NCBI RefSeq assembly: GCF_008710035.1
Contig: NZ_VYKI01000006.1
Span: 1-64,000, forward strand
DNA length: 64,000 nucleotides
From: Stenotrophomonas cyclobalanopsidis
GTDB lineage: Bacteria; Pseudomonadota; Gammaproteobacteria; Xanthomonadales; Xanthomonadaceae
Direction of reading: 5' to 3'
Every line of letters begins with the position of its first letter. Position 1 is the stretch's first letter. Positions 35,099-43,758 of this stretch are shown piece after piece. The notes under the pieces were generated by a model. The model was given only the letters and a program-made list of their open reading frames with translations. It was not told the origin of the DNA and ran no database searches. Both the position numbers and the translations under genes were made by a program.

Positions 35099-36778
35099 GT
35101 GTTGCCCAGTAATAAGTTCCTGACCATCGCCATCGCTACGGTGGTCGCCCTGCTGCTTGGTTTCGCGTTGTCCGGTTACCTGACGCTGCTGCTGCTTGGC
35201 CTGGACACCAAGCTGTTCACCTGGAATACCTATCACCAGTACTACAGCGCGCTGGGCCAGCCGCAGGTGGCCCCGTTCGTGGGCAAGATCAGGTGGGCCG
35301 GCTACCTTGGCTTCGGCCTGCCGCTGCTGGTCGTGCTGGTGGGCAGCCTGGTGTGGCTGCTGAAGAAGGAAAAGAAGTCGCTGCATGGCGACGCGCGCTT
35401 TGCCACCAGTGCCGACCTGGCCAAGCACGGCCTTTACAAGAAGACCGCGCAGAGCATCGTGGTCGGCAGCCATGGCGGCAAGTTGGTGCGGCTGGATGGC
35501 CAGCAGTTCGTGATCCTGGCCGCCCCGACCCGTTCGGGCAAAGGCGTCGGCGTGGTCATCCCGAACCTGCTTGAGTACGGCGAGTCGCTGGTGGTGTTGG
35601 ACATCAAGCAGGAGAACTTCGACCTGACCAGCGGCTGGCGCGCCAGCCAGGGGCAGGAGATCTACCTGTTCAACCCCTTCGCCGAAGACCGCCGCACCCA
35701 CCGCTGGAACCCGCTCAGTTACGTGTCCGACGATCCGGCCTTCCGCGTCTCGGACCTGATGAGCATTGCCGCCATGCTCTACCCCGATGGTGCCGAGGAC
35801 CAGAAATTCTGGGTCAGCCAGGCCCGCAACGCCTTCATCGCCTTCACCCTGTACCTGTTCGAGAACTGGGATGACGAGCGCGCCAGCGGCTTCCCTGGCG
35901 GTCTGGGCACGCCCACGCTGGGCGCGGTGTACCGCCTGTCCTCGGGCGATGGCACCGAGCTGAAGAAGTTCCTCAAAAGCCTGTCCGAACGGCCGTTCCT
36001 GAGCAGCAACGCGCGCTCGGCGTTCGCCAACATGCTGTCCCAGGCCGACGAGACCTTCGCCTCCATCCTGGGCACCTTCAAGGAGCCGCTGAACGCCTGG
36101 ATCAACCCGGTGCTGGACAAGGCCACCAGCACCAACGACTTCCTGCTCACCGACGTGCGCAAGAAGAAGATGACCATCTACATCGGCATCCAGCCCAACA
36201 AGCTGGCCGAGAGCCGCCTGATCATCAACCTGTTCTTCAGCCAGCTGATCAACCTCAACACCAAGGAACTGCCCAAGTCCAATCCGGACCTGAAGTACCA
36301 ATGCCTGTTGCTGATGGACGAATTCACCTCGATCGGCAAGGTCGACATCATTGCCTCGGCGGTGTCCTACATGGCCGGCTACAACGTGCGCCTGCTGCCG
36401 ATCATCCAGAGCATGTCGCAGCTGGACGCCACCTATGGCCGGGAAATCTCGCGGACCATCATCACCAACCACGCGCTGCAGATCCTCTACGCGCCGCGTG
36501 AGCAGCAGGATGCCAACGACTACTCGGACATGCTGGGCTACACCACCATCCGCAAGAAGAACGTCACCCACGCGCGTGAAAAGACCCACAGTTTCACCGA
36601 GGAGCGTCGTGCACTGATGCTGCCGCAGGAACTGAAGGCGATGGGCCCGGACAAGGAAGTGTTCCTCTACGAAGGCATTCCGCATCCGGTGAAGTGCGAC
36701 AAGATCCGCTACTACAAAGATAAATATTTCACGTCGCGTCTACTGCCAAAAGTGGAAGCTCCTGTTCTGAATTTGTGA
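35099..36778 (+). CDS. virD4: Type IV secretion coupling protein VirD4
   Basis: This 559-aa coupling ATPase recruits XVIPCD effectors to the channel. It has two N-terminal membrane segments (about 8-33 and 68-88), Walker A APTRSGKGVG (about 142-151) and Walker B LLLMDEF (about 403-409), with an all-alpha domain between. The GTG at 35099 has GGAGG upstream. It is the first gene of the X-T4SS cluster; the Xanthomonas order virD4-virB7-B8-B9-B10-B11-B1-B2-B3-B4-B5-B6 is reproduced. A 416-bp gap before virB7 suggests a second promoter. Confidence 0.95.
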   Translation: MLPSNKFLTIAIATVVALLLGFALSGYLTLLLLGLDTKLFTWNTYHQYYSALGQPQVAPFVGKIRWAGYLGFGLPLLVVLVGSLVWLLKKEKKSLHGDARFATSADLAKHGLYKKTAQSIVVGSHGGKLVRLDGQQFVILAAPTRSGKGVGVVIPNLLEYGESLVVLDIKQENFDLTSGWRASQGQEIYLFNPFAEDRRTHRWNPLSYVSDDPAFRVSDLMSIAAMLYPDGAEDQKFWVSQARNAFIAFTLYLFENWDDERASGFPGGLGTPTLGAVYRLSSGDGTELKKFLKSLSERPFLSSNARSAFANMLSQADETFASILGTFKEPLNAWINPVLDKATSTNDFLLTDVRKKKMTIYIGIQPNKLAESRLIINLFFSQLINLNTKELPKSNPDLKYQCLLLMDEFTSIGKVDIIASAVSYMAGYNVRLLPIIQSMSQLDATYGREISRTIITNHALQILYAPREQQDANDYSDMLGYTTIRKKNVTHAREKTHSFTEERRALMLPQELKAMGPDKEVFLYEGIPHPVKCDKIRYYKDKYFTSRLLPKVEAPVLNL

Positions 36779-37090
36779 CGGCACTGCATCCGACAGGGCA
36801 AAAACGCGGTTTCACAAAAATAAATTTGTGAGGCGCGTCAAGAAAACGCCATACGTTTGCGCAATTCAGACTTGTCTGACATTGAATTGACGTGTGGTTG
36901 TGCCAGTCTATGCACGGCGCAGGGACCTTTTGGTTCAGCTCGCTTTCAGAAGTGGCCAGGAGTTTCAGCCATTGGAACAGGGATGGTTCCGAAGTTGGTG
37001 AGGGTGCGAGAGGACGGGTTGGTGTAACCGTTTTCAGCAACCTGGTTGGCGGTCTTCGGGCCGCCGGGGAGCCGTCGTGAAGCCACGCCT

Positions 37091-37139
37091 ACGCGTCGGG
37101 TTCCCGACGCGTGTCCGGTTGGCATCATGCCAAGCCGGA
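37091..37139 (+). promoter_or_regulatory. Twin palindromes in the virB7 leader
   Basis: The first is a perfect 10-bp inverted repeat, ACGCGTCGGG-TT-CCCGACGCGT (37091-37112). The second follows at once: TCCGG-TTGGCA-TCA-TGCCAA-G-CCGGA (37114-37139). Neither is followed by a T-tract, so operator sites or a structured 5' leader are more likely than a terminator. They lie 55-105 bp ahead of the virB7 ATG. The rest of the 36779-37194 gap is AT-richer near virD4 and shows no gene. Confidence 0.45.
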
Positions 37140-37194
37140 GCAGCCAGGGGACCAACATCGGGACTGCTTTTTCGTACGTCAAAGTGAAGCCCGT

Positions 37195-37641
37195 ATGAAT
37201 CAGGCGTTTATCGCAAAGTTGTCCATCGCCGCAGTAGCGGCGTTGATGGTGGCCGCATGCGCCACCAAGCCCGCACCCGACTTCGGAGGCCGGTGGAAAC
37301 CGGTCAACCGTTTCGCGGAAACCCCGACCGAGATTCCCCTGTACTCCAGCTACGTGTATCAGGCCTCGCCCATGGACGGCACGCTCAAGGGCATGCTCGA
37401 CCGCTGGGCCAAGGATTCCGGCCGCACGCTGGACTATCGCCTCAGCTCGGATTTCACCCTCTACGGAGCGGTGACGCGGATTGATACGACCAACGCGCAG
37501 CAGGCCGTGATTGATGTCACGTCGGCCTACTCGGCGCAGGGCGTTTCCGTGTCCATCGTCGGCAACCAGATTGTCGTGCAGAGCGCCGGATCGACGCCGA
37601 CCGCGTCCGCCCAGGGCCCTGATCCGGACAGCGGCAGCTGA
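37195..37641 (+). CDS. virB7: T4SS outer-membrane lipoprotein VirB7 (X-T4SS type, with N0 domain)
   Basis: This 148-aa protein has a lipoprotein signal (AVAALMVAAC, lipobox Cys about 21). VirB7 of classical systems is only about 45-55 aa. Here a short N-terminal linker (about 22-50) is followed by a globular domain of about 85 residues (GTLKGMLDRWAKDSGRTLDY to VSIVGNQIVVQ) resembling the N0 domain of secretins, a hallmark of Xanthomonadales VirB7. It forms the outer-membrane core with VirB9 and VirB10. The ATG at 37195 was chosen to place the signal peptide at the N-terminus. Confidence 0.88.
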   Translation: MNQAFIAKLSIAAVAALMVAACATKPAPDFGGRWKPVNRFAETPTEIPLYSSYVYQASPMDGTLKGMLDRWAKDSGRTLDYRLSSDFTLYGAVTRIDTTNAQQAVIDVTSAYSAQGVSVSIVGNQIVVQSAGSTPTASAQGPDPDSGS

Positions 37642-37730
37642 GTCATCCAGGAAATCATCGAACATGCTGCACCCCGCGCCTGGCGCAGGGGCGTTGCACC
37701 CATTGATGTTTCAGCAGTACGGAAGAATCC

Positions 37731-38762
37731 ATGTTCCGCAAGAAGGATGCAGGCAACAGCCAGAAGGTCGAGCAGTCGGTCGCCAAGGCGGTCAGCTACG
37801 AGATCACCGTGGCCGACATGGCACGCCGCAGCGAGCGGCGCGCGTGGTGGGTGGCCACCGCATCGTTGCTGATGTCGCTGGCCTTGGCCGGTGGCTACTA
37901 CTACATGCTGCCGCTGAAGGAGAAAGTGCCGTTCCTGGTGATGGCTGACGCCTACACCGGCACCGCCACCGTGGCGCGCCTGCGCGGCACGTTCCAGGGC
38001 GAGACGATCACCACCAACGAAGCGGTCAACCGCAGCAACGTGGCCCAGTACGTGCTGGCGCGTGAGTCCTACGACTCCGCTGTAATGGGCCTGCGCGACT
38101 GGGAGCTGGTCTTCGTGATGTCCACCGACGCAGTGGGCGCGAGCATGAAGCAGCGCTACGCGGGCAACAATCCGCAGAACCCGTTCGTGATGTATGGGCG
38201 CGGCAAGGCTATTCGCGTGAAGATCCTCAGCATCACGCCGCTGGCCGCGCAGGCCAACGGCAGCTTCCGCGGTGCATCCGTGCGCATTCAGCGCAGCCTG
38301 CTGGACAAGCGTACCGGTGTCTCGACCTACCTGGACAACCAGCTGGTCACGATGCGCTTCGAGTACAACCAGAACCTGGCGTTGTCCGAACAGGATCGCG
38401 TGCTCAACCCGCTGGCCTTCCAGGTCACCGAGTACCGCGTCGATAACGATTACGCCCGCGGCGTGCCGGTGCCCGACGAGGGCGCGATGCAGCAGCAGGC
38501 GGACGCAGCGCAGCAGGCGCAGCAGGCTGCAGCACAGGCACAGGGGATGTATGACCCGAACGGCCCGGCCGCGGCGCCGATGGTCGATCCGGCCACGGGC
38601 CAGCCGATGCAGGGCCAGCCGATCCAAGGCCAGCCCATGCAGGGGCAGCCCATGCAGCAGGGCCAGCCCATCCAGGGTCAGCCGATGCAGCAGGCGCAGC
38701 CGATGCAGGGACAGCCGCAGGGCATGCAGCCCCCGCAGGCGCAACCGATGCGGGGTGGGTAA
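37731..38762 (+). CDS. virB8: T4SS inner-membrane protein VirB8
   Basis: This 343-aa protein has a cytoplasmic N-terminus, one membrane segment (about 39-59, ATASLLMSLALAGGYYYML) and a periplasmic NTF2-like VirB8 domain (about 65-240). The C-terminal tail of about 95 residues is not part of the family: a Gln/Ala stretch then repeated MQGQP/IQGQP units (about 285-335). VirB8 of other systems is about 230-240 aa. The tail codons are direct repeats, so its length probably varies between strains. Confidence 0.9.
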   Translation: MFRKKDAGNSQKVEQSVAKAVSYEITVADMARRSERRAWWVATASLLMSLALAGGYYYMLPLKEKVPFLVMADAYTGTATVARLRGTFQGETITTNEAVNRSNVAQYVLARESYDSAVMGLRDWELVFVMSTDAVGASMKQRYAGNNPQNPFVMYGRGKAIRVKILSITPLAAQANGSFRGASVRIQRSLLDKRTGVSTYLDNQLVTMRFEYNQNLALSEQDRVLNPLAFQVTEYRVDNDYARGVPVPDEGAMQQQADAAQQAQQAAAQAQGMYDPNGPAAAPMVDPATGQPMQGQPIQGQPMQGQPMQQGQPIQGQPMQQAQPMQGQPQGMQPPQAQPMRGG

Positions 38763-38814
38763 TGAACCGCGCACAGAACCAATCCACCGGAAATGCTGAT
38801 GGAGCAAGCAACCG

Positions 38815-39594
38815 ATGAGTAGTCGAAAAGTCAGGGGGAGCGCATTGGCGCTGCTGTCGTTGCTGTCGCTGGTGTTTTCCACCGCGGCGATGGCACAGGC
38901 AGTGGACCGATACGAGTATGAGAAGGACCGGATCTACCCGGTTCGTACCGGCCTGGGTCTGACCACCCAGATCGAGCTGAGTCCGAACGAGAAGATCCTC
39001 GACTACAGCACCGGCTTCAGCAGTGGCTGGGAACTGACCCGTCGCGAAAACGTCTTCTACCTCAAGCCGAAGAACGTCGACGTCGACACCAACATGATGG
39101 TGCGCACCGAGACCCATTCCTACATCTTCGAACTGAAGGTGGTGGCGACCGACTGGCGCCAGCTGGAACAGGCCCGCCGTGCCGGCGTGCAGTACAAGAT
39201 CGAGTTCGTCTACCCGAACGAGACCGTGTTCGGCGTGGCCCAGGAAGCGGTGGAAGAAGAAGCCAAGCCGCTGCTGAGCACCGAACTGGCCAAGGACCGC
39301 CAGTACAACTTCAACTACTCCTATTCGACCAGCAAGGCGAAGAAGATGGGGTGGTTGATTCCGGTGCACGCCTACGATGACGGCCGCTTCACCTACCTCA
39401 AGCTGCCGAATTCGCCGGAGTACAAGACGGGCATTTTCCCGGCAGTCTTCGGGCGCGAGAAGGAATACGGTGAGGACTTCGTGGTCAACACCACCGTTGA
39501 GGGCAACACGCTGATCGTGCACGGGACGTACCCGTACCTGGTCATCCGCCACGGCGACTTCGTCGTCGGTCTGCGAAGGAACGTGAAGAAATGA
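38815..39594 (+). CDS. virB9: T4SS outer-membrane core protein VirB9
   Basis: This 259-aa protein has a Sec signal (cleavage after about residue 27, AMAQ), an N-terminal VirB9/TrbG beta domain (about 30-130) and a C-terminal CTD (about 170-255, with RFTYLKLPNSPEYKTGIFPA and VHGTYPYLVIRHGD) that binds VirB7 and VirB10. The length is normal. It overlaps virB10 by 4 bp (ATGA), indicating coupling. Confidence 0.92.
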   Translation: MSSRKVRGSALALLSLLSLVFSTAAMAQAVDRYEYEKDRIYPVRTGLGLTTQIELSPNEKILDYSTGFSSGWELTRRENVFYLKPKNVDVDTNMMVRTETHSYIFELKVVATDWRQLEQARRAGVQYKIEFVYPNETVFGVAQEAVEEEAKPLLSTELAKDRQYNFNYSYSTSKAKKMGWLIPVHAYDDGRFTYLKLPNSPEYKTGIFPAVFGREKEYGEDFVVNTTVEGNTLIVHGTYPYLVIRHGDFVVGLRRNVKK

Positions 39595-40841
39595 GCCAGC
39601 AGAACACTCCGGGCAATGACCCGAATCAGTCTCCGTACGGGCAGGACCCGGCGGGCCAGGAGACGTCGTCCAACCCTTACTACGGATCCACGAAGGCTGA
39701 AACCGCGCCCGACCTGGATGCGAGCGCGCCGCAGCTGCGATCTTCCGAAGAGCAGCGCCTGAACCGCAAGGCCCTGTTGTTCCTGGGCGGCATCCTGGTG
39801 CTGGTGCTGGCGATGGGCTTTTTGCTGCTGCGCAAGGGTCGTGACGACAGCGCTGAAGCAGAGGCGCCCCGTCAGGTCGCACGTGCGAGCACGCCAGATC
39901 TGCCGTCCATGGCACCAGCGCCGCCGCCGCCGGCCCAGGAAACGGCCGAGCCGATTCCGATGCTGCCGCCTCCGCCACAGGAAGCCATGGGGCCGACCTA
40001 CATTCCGCGCTCGGAACCCGCCGAGCGTGAGGTCAACCGTGGTCCGAGCCTGATGGAGCGTCGCATCGCCGCCGGCGGTGGCGTCGGCACCGGTGATGGC
40101 GGCCAGGGCGCGGAAGGGGCTGCTGCCAACGAAGATCCGTACCTCGCTGCGACCATGGCAGCGCTGCAGGGGCAGAACGGCAACGCCGCGCCGGCCAGGG
40201 TGCGTCGTGGGCCGGACGTCGACAACATTTCCAGTGCCACCTACATCCAGAGCCCCGACGCCCTGCTGGTGCGCGGCACGTATCTGCGCTGCGTGCTGGA
40301 AACCCGCATCATCACCGACCTGGCCGGTTACACCTCCTGCCTGCTAACCGAGCCGGTCTACTCGATCAACGGTCGCAGCCTGCTGCTGCCGAAGGGTTCG
40401 AAGATCTACGGTGCCTACGGTGGCGGCCCCTCGGGCAAGCGTGTCGAGGTCATCTGGGACCGTATCACTACGCCCAATGGTATCGACGTGGCCATGTCCA
40501 GTCCGGGCGTCGATGGGCTGGGTGGCGCAGGTCATCCGGGCCAGTACAGCGCGCACTGGGGCAGCCGCATCGCCTCGGCACTGATGATCAGTCTGATTGC
40601 CGACGCCTTCAAATACGCCGCTGCAGAGCACGGCCCGGAGTCGACGACCATCGGCAGCAATGGGTTCGCCGTGCAGTCGCCGTATGAGAGTGCCACCGCA
40701 CGCACCATGGAACGCCTGGCCAACGAGGCGCTCAGCGAAGGCCGCCGCCCGCCGACGGTCACCATCAACCAGGGCACCATCGTGAACGTCTACGTCGCCA
40801 AAGACGTTGACTTCACCAACGTGCTCAACCCGCGCCGGTAA
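39591..40841 (+). CDS. virB10: T4SS core protein VirB10
   Basis: This 416-aa protein spans both membranes. It has a cytoplasmic N-terminus of about 60 residues, a membrane segment (about 61-80, LLFLGGILVLVLAMGFLLL), a Pro-rich periplasmic stretch (about 100-145) and the TrbI-type beta-barrel domain (about 205-416) with RGTYLRCVLETRI, GRSLLLPKGSKIYG and the antenna-region helices near 335-350. The final segment TVTINQGTIVNVYVAKDVDF is family-typical. Confidence 0.93.
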   Translation: MSQQNTPGNDPNQSPYGQDPAGQETSSNPYYGSTKAETAPDLDASAPQLRSSEEQRLNRKALLFLGGILVLVLAMGFLLLRKGRDDSAEAEAPRQVARASTPDLPSMAPAPPPPAQETAEPIPMLPPPPQEAMGPTYIPRSEPAEREVNRGPSLMERRIAAGGGVGTGDGGQGAEGAAANEDPYLAATMAALQGQNGNAAPARVRRGPDVDNISSATYIQSPDALLVRGTYLRCVLETRIITDLAGYTSCLLTEPVYSINGRSLLLPKGSKIYGAYGGGPSGKRVEVIWDRITTPNGIDVAMSSPGVDGLGGAGHPGQYSAHWGSRIASALMISLIADAFKYAAAEHGPESTTIGSNGFAVQSPYESATARTMERLANEALSEGRRPPTVTINQGTIVNVYVAKDVDFTNVLNPRR

Positions 40842-40855
40842 CCGACAGAACGACC

Positions 40856-41899
40856 ATGGACGCCGAAGTGTCACCCCTCGCCCTCGTCTCCAGCGATTTC
40901 CTGCGTTATCAGTACGAAGTGCTCGGCATCGCCGAGTACATGACCTCGCCTGAAGTGACGGAAATCTGCATCAACCGTCCGGGCGAGCTGTACTTGGAGA
41001 CGCGGGCAGGGTGGCAGCGCGTGGATGTGCCGGGCCTGACGTTCGAGCGGGCCCGGCAGTTCTGCACCGCCGTGGTCAACGAGAGCAACACAGGCCAGCG
41101 CATAACCGATGCCGATCCGGTCGTGTCGCTGACCTTCCCGACCGGGCAGCGTGCCCAGTTCGTCATTCCGCCGGCGTGCGATGCCGGCAAGGTGTCGATC
41201 ACCATCCGCCTGCCGTCCAAGCACACCAAGTCGCTCACCCAGTACCACGAGGACGGCTTCTTCGCCCAGATCCTCGAACAGGATGGCAGCCTGAGCGAGC
41301 AGGATCGCGAGCTGCTGGAGCTGCGGCATACCCGCGAATACGCCGAGTTCTTCCGGCGCGCGGTGATGTACCGCAAGAACATCGTCGTGTCCGGCGCGAC
41401 CGGTAGCGGCAAGACCACCTTCATGAAGGCGCTGGTCAACCACATTCCGGACAGCGAGCGCCTGGTCACCATCGAGGATGCCCGCGAGCTGTTCCTGACC
41501 CAACCCAACGTGGTGCACCTGCTGTATTCGAAAGGCGGGCAGAGCGCCAGCAATGTCACCGCCAAGAGTTGCATGGAAGCCTGCCTGCGCATGAAGCCCG
41601 AGCGCATCATCCTGGCCGAGCTGCGCGGCGATGAGGCCTTCTACTTCATCCGTAACTGCGCGTCCGGCCATCCCGGTTCAATCACCAGCTGCCACGCCGG
41701 CAGCCCGGAGCAGACCTGGGACCAGCTGGCGCTGATGGTCAAGGCATCCAGTGAAGGCTCCGGCTTGGAATTCAACGTCATCAAGCGTCTGCTGATGATG
41801 ACCATCGATATCGTCGTGCACATCAAGGCGCATGCCGGCGCGCGCTACATCACCGGCATCGACTTCAATCCTGGGCGTGCCCAGGGGCAGGAGGGCTGA
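40856..41899 (+). CDS. virB11: T4SS hexameric ATPase VirB11
   Basis: This 347-aa cytoplasmic ATPase has an N-terminal domain (about 20-150), Walker A GATGSGKT (about 180-187), Asp box VTIEDARELFL, His box and Walker B-region MKPERIILAELRGDEAF. The length matches the family. The gene starts 14 bp after virB10 and is 3 bp ahead of virB1, within the same operon. Confidence 0.95.
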   Translation: MDAEVSPLALVSSDFLRYQYEVLGIAEYMTSPEVTEICINRPGELYLETRAGWQRVDVPGLTFERARQFCTAVVNESNTGQRITDADPVVSLTFPTGQRAQFVIPPACDAGKVSITIRLPSKHTKSLTQYHEDGFFAQILEQDGSLSEQDRELLELRHTREYAEFFRRAVMYRKNIVVSGATGSGKTTFMKALVNHIPDSERLVTIEDARELFLTQPNVVHLLYSKGGQSASNVTAKSCMEACLRMKPERIILAELRGDEAFYFIRNCASGHPGSITSCHAGSPEQTWDQLALMVKASSEGSGLEFNVIKRLLMMTIDIVVHIKAHAGARYITGIDFNPGRAQGQEG

Positions 41900-41902
41900 A
41901 CC

Positions 41903-42877
41903 ATGCTCCCAGGTCTGGAAATGATGGCGTGCCCGGAAATGGCTGTCTCCATGGACGTGATGCAGCACGTCATCAACGTCGAATCCTCGCGCAATCCCTA
42001 TGCCATCGGCGTGGTGGGCGGCGCCCTGGTGCGCCAGCCCAAGGCGCTGGATGAAGCGCTGGCGACGGTGCGCATGCTGGAAGAGAAGGGCTACAACTTC
42101 TCTGTCGGCCTGGCCCAGGTCAACCGCTACAACCTCGGCAAGTACGGGCTTGATTCCTACGAAAAAGCCTTCCAGCGGTGCGCCAATCTGCAGGCCGGGT
42201 CACGCATCCTGGCCGAGTGCTACAAGCGCTCAGGGCAGGACTGGGGAAAATCGTTCAGTTGCTACTACTCGGGCAATTTCTCCACCGGCTTCCGCCACGG
42301 TTACGTGCAGAAGATCTACGATTCGATGCGCCGTGGGCAGCAACTGGCCAGCAACGGCGTGGCCCCCATCGACGTGGTCAACCGCGGCGAGCGCCGCGTG
42401 GTCAAGGTCGAACACCACCCGCAGAGCGTCTCGCCGATGGAAGCGCGGATCGTGGCGCAGAACGCGGCGCCGGTCTATGTGCCCAGCAATGACCCTGCGC
42501 GTGCCTACACGGTCTATCCCTCCACCGGTGCGATGGCACGCGGCAGCCTGCTGAACATTGCCGACCAGGCCTTGTCCCGGGTCGTACTGGGCTCCGTGGA
42601 TCGCGCGATGCAGCCGCAGGCGCAGGCGCTTCAGGGCTATCCGCAGCCGCTGCCGCAGCGACTGCCGCAGACCGCGGCGGAGCAGCCCTCCCAGGCCATG
42701 CCGCAGCAGCTGCCGGGGGCCGTCGCAGGCGGCAGCGATGCCCCGGTGATGCTCCGTCCGTGGAATGAACGCAATCAGCCGGTTGCGGCACCTGGCAATG
42801 TTTACAACCCACCGGCGTCGGCACCTGCCGCGCCGGTTCAACAGATTCCCGCAGGGGATGCGGCCTTCGTGTTCTGA
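41903..42877 (+). CDS. virB1: T4SS lytic transglycosylase VirB1
   Basis: This 324-aa protein has an SLT/VirB1-type domain (about 12-150) with the catalytic Glu27 in HVINVESSRNPYAIG, then FSVGLAQVNRYNL and CYYSGNFSTG. It locally opens peptidoglycan for channel assembly. No clear Sec signal precedes the domain with this start, so the export route or true start is unsure. The C-terminal half (about 160-324) is a Pro/Gln/Ala-rich linker-like region. Confidence 0.88.
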   Translation: MLPGLEMMACPEMAVSMDVMQHVINVESSRNPYAIGVVGGALVRQPKALDEALATVRMLEEKGYNFSVGLAQVNRYNLGKYGLDSYEKAFQRCANLQAGSRILAECYKRSGQDWGKSFSCYYSGNFSTGFRHGYVQKIYDSMRRGQQLASNGVAPIDVVNRGERRVVKVEHHPQSVSPMEARIVAQNAAPVYVPSNDPARAYTVYPSTGAMARGSLLNIADQALSRVVLGSVDRAMQPQAQALQGYPQPLPQRLPQTAAEQPSQAMPQQLPGAVAGGSDAPVMLRPWNERNQPVAAPGNVYNPPASAPAAPVQQIPAGDAAFVF

Positions 42878-42950
42878 CGAAGTCGTGGTGCGACCGGTCC
42901 CCCGGCCGGTCGTTTCAGTTGTGTTAGTCCATCAACAAGGAAATCCATCC

Positions 42951-43373
42951 ATGAAGCGTTTCAATCTCGACGTCGTACAGGCCCAGCGCACGCTGAAGAC
43001 CATGCTGATGGCCGTTGCATTTGCTGGTGCCGTACTCGCACCTGAGGCGTTCGCCAACAACGCCAACTACGGCGGTACCGATGGCAAGGTCTGCGGGTTC
43101 TTCGGCAGCATCAACGGCCTACTCAACATGGCTTCGATCGCCGTCGTCACCATCGCCGTGATCTTCGCCGGTTACCAGATTGCCTTCGCGCACAAGCGCA
43201 TTGGTGATGTCGCACCGATCCTGATCGGTGGCGTTCTGATCGGCGCTGCCGGCCAGATCGCCAAGATGCTGCTGGGCGATGAGTTCGGCGAATGCACCGC
43301 AAGCAGCGGCAGCGGCAACGGCGGCATGGCGCTGATGGTCATCAAGAACGTCGCACAGTACTACGGTGCATAA
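42951..43373 (+). CDS. virB2: T4SS pilin-like protein VirB2
   Basis: This 140-aa protein has a long signal peptide (cleavage after about residue 36, EAFA) and two hydrophobic segments (about 58-80 and about 88-110) joined by a short basic loop (FAHKRIGD), the VirB2 pilin layout. A Ser/Gly-rich C-terminus follows. The ATG at 42951 has AAGGAAA upstream. Confidence 0.88.
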   Translation: MKRFNLDVVQAQRTLKTMLMAVAFAGAVLAPEAFANNANYGGTDGKVCGFFGSINGLLNMASIAVVTIAVIFAGYQIAFAHKRIGDVAPILIGGVLIGAAGQIAKMLLGDEFGECTASSGSGNGGMALMVIKNVAQYYGA

Positions 43374-43674
43374 GAACGTCGTTTTTCGTGGCTGCACCCG
43401 CCCTGCGATGTTCCTGGGCGTGCCCTACCTGCCGTTCTTCATGGTGGCCGGTGGGTTGTTGCTGCTCAGCATGTACACGAACTTCTGGTTCCTGCTGACC
43501 ATTCCGGTCGCGGTTTTCATCATGCGACAGATGGCCAAGCGCGATGAAATGATCTTCCGGCTGCTGGGATTGCGGCTGATGGTCAAGCTCCGGGTACGAA
43601 ACGCGCGTGAGCACGACGGCATGTGGGTGTTCAGCCCGAATCACTACCGTGACAAGCCGGCCCGCATGGATTGA
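43366..43674 (+). CDS. virB3: T4SS inner-membrane protein VirB3
   Basis: This 102-aa protein has an N-terminal hydrophobic hairpin (about 15-50), then a basic C-terminal part (RDEMIFRLLGLRLMVKLRVRN). The GTG start at 43366 overlaps the virB2 stop by 8 bp. VirB3 anchors VirB4 at the membrane, and virB4 follows directly. Confidence 0.88.
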   Translation: MHKNVVFRGCTRPAMFLGVPYLPFFMVAGGLLLLSMYTNFWFLLTIPVAVFIMRQMAKRDEMIFRLLGLRLMVKLRVRNAREHDGMWVFSPNHYRDKPARMD

Positions 43675-43758
43675 GGGTCGGTAAGGGGTCGACGGGCGTC
43701 CAGCGCCCGTCGGTTCTTGACGAGAATTCCTTCGCAGTACCTCTTTGGAAGCAGTCGT

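Noticed and set aside
36892..37080. 62-aa ORF between virD4 and virB7
   Set aside because: No family and no ribosome site; its composition does not resemble coding sequence. It is treated as the virB7 leader region.
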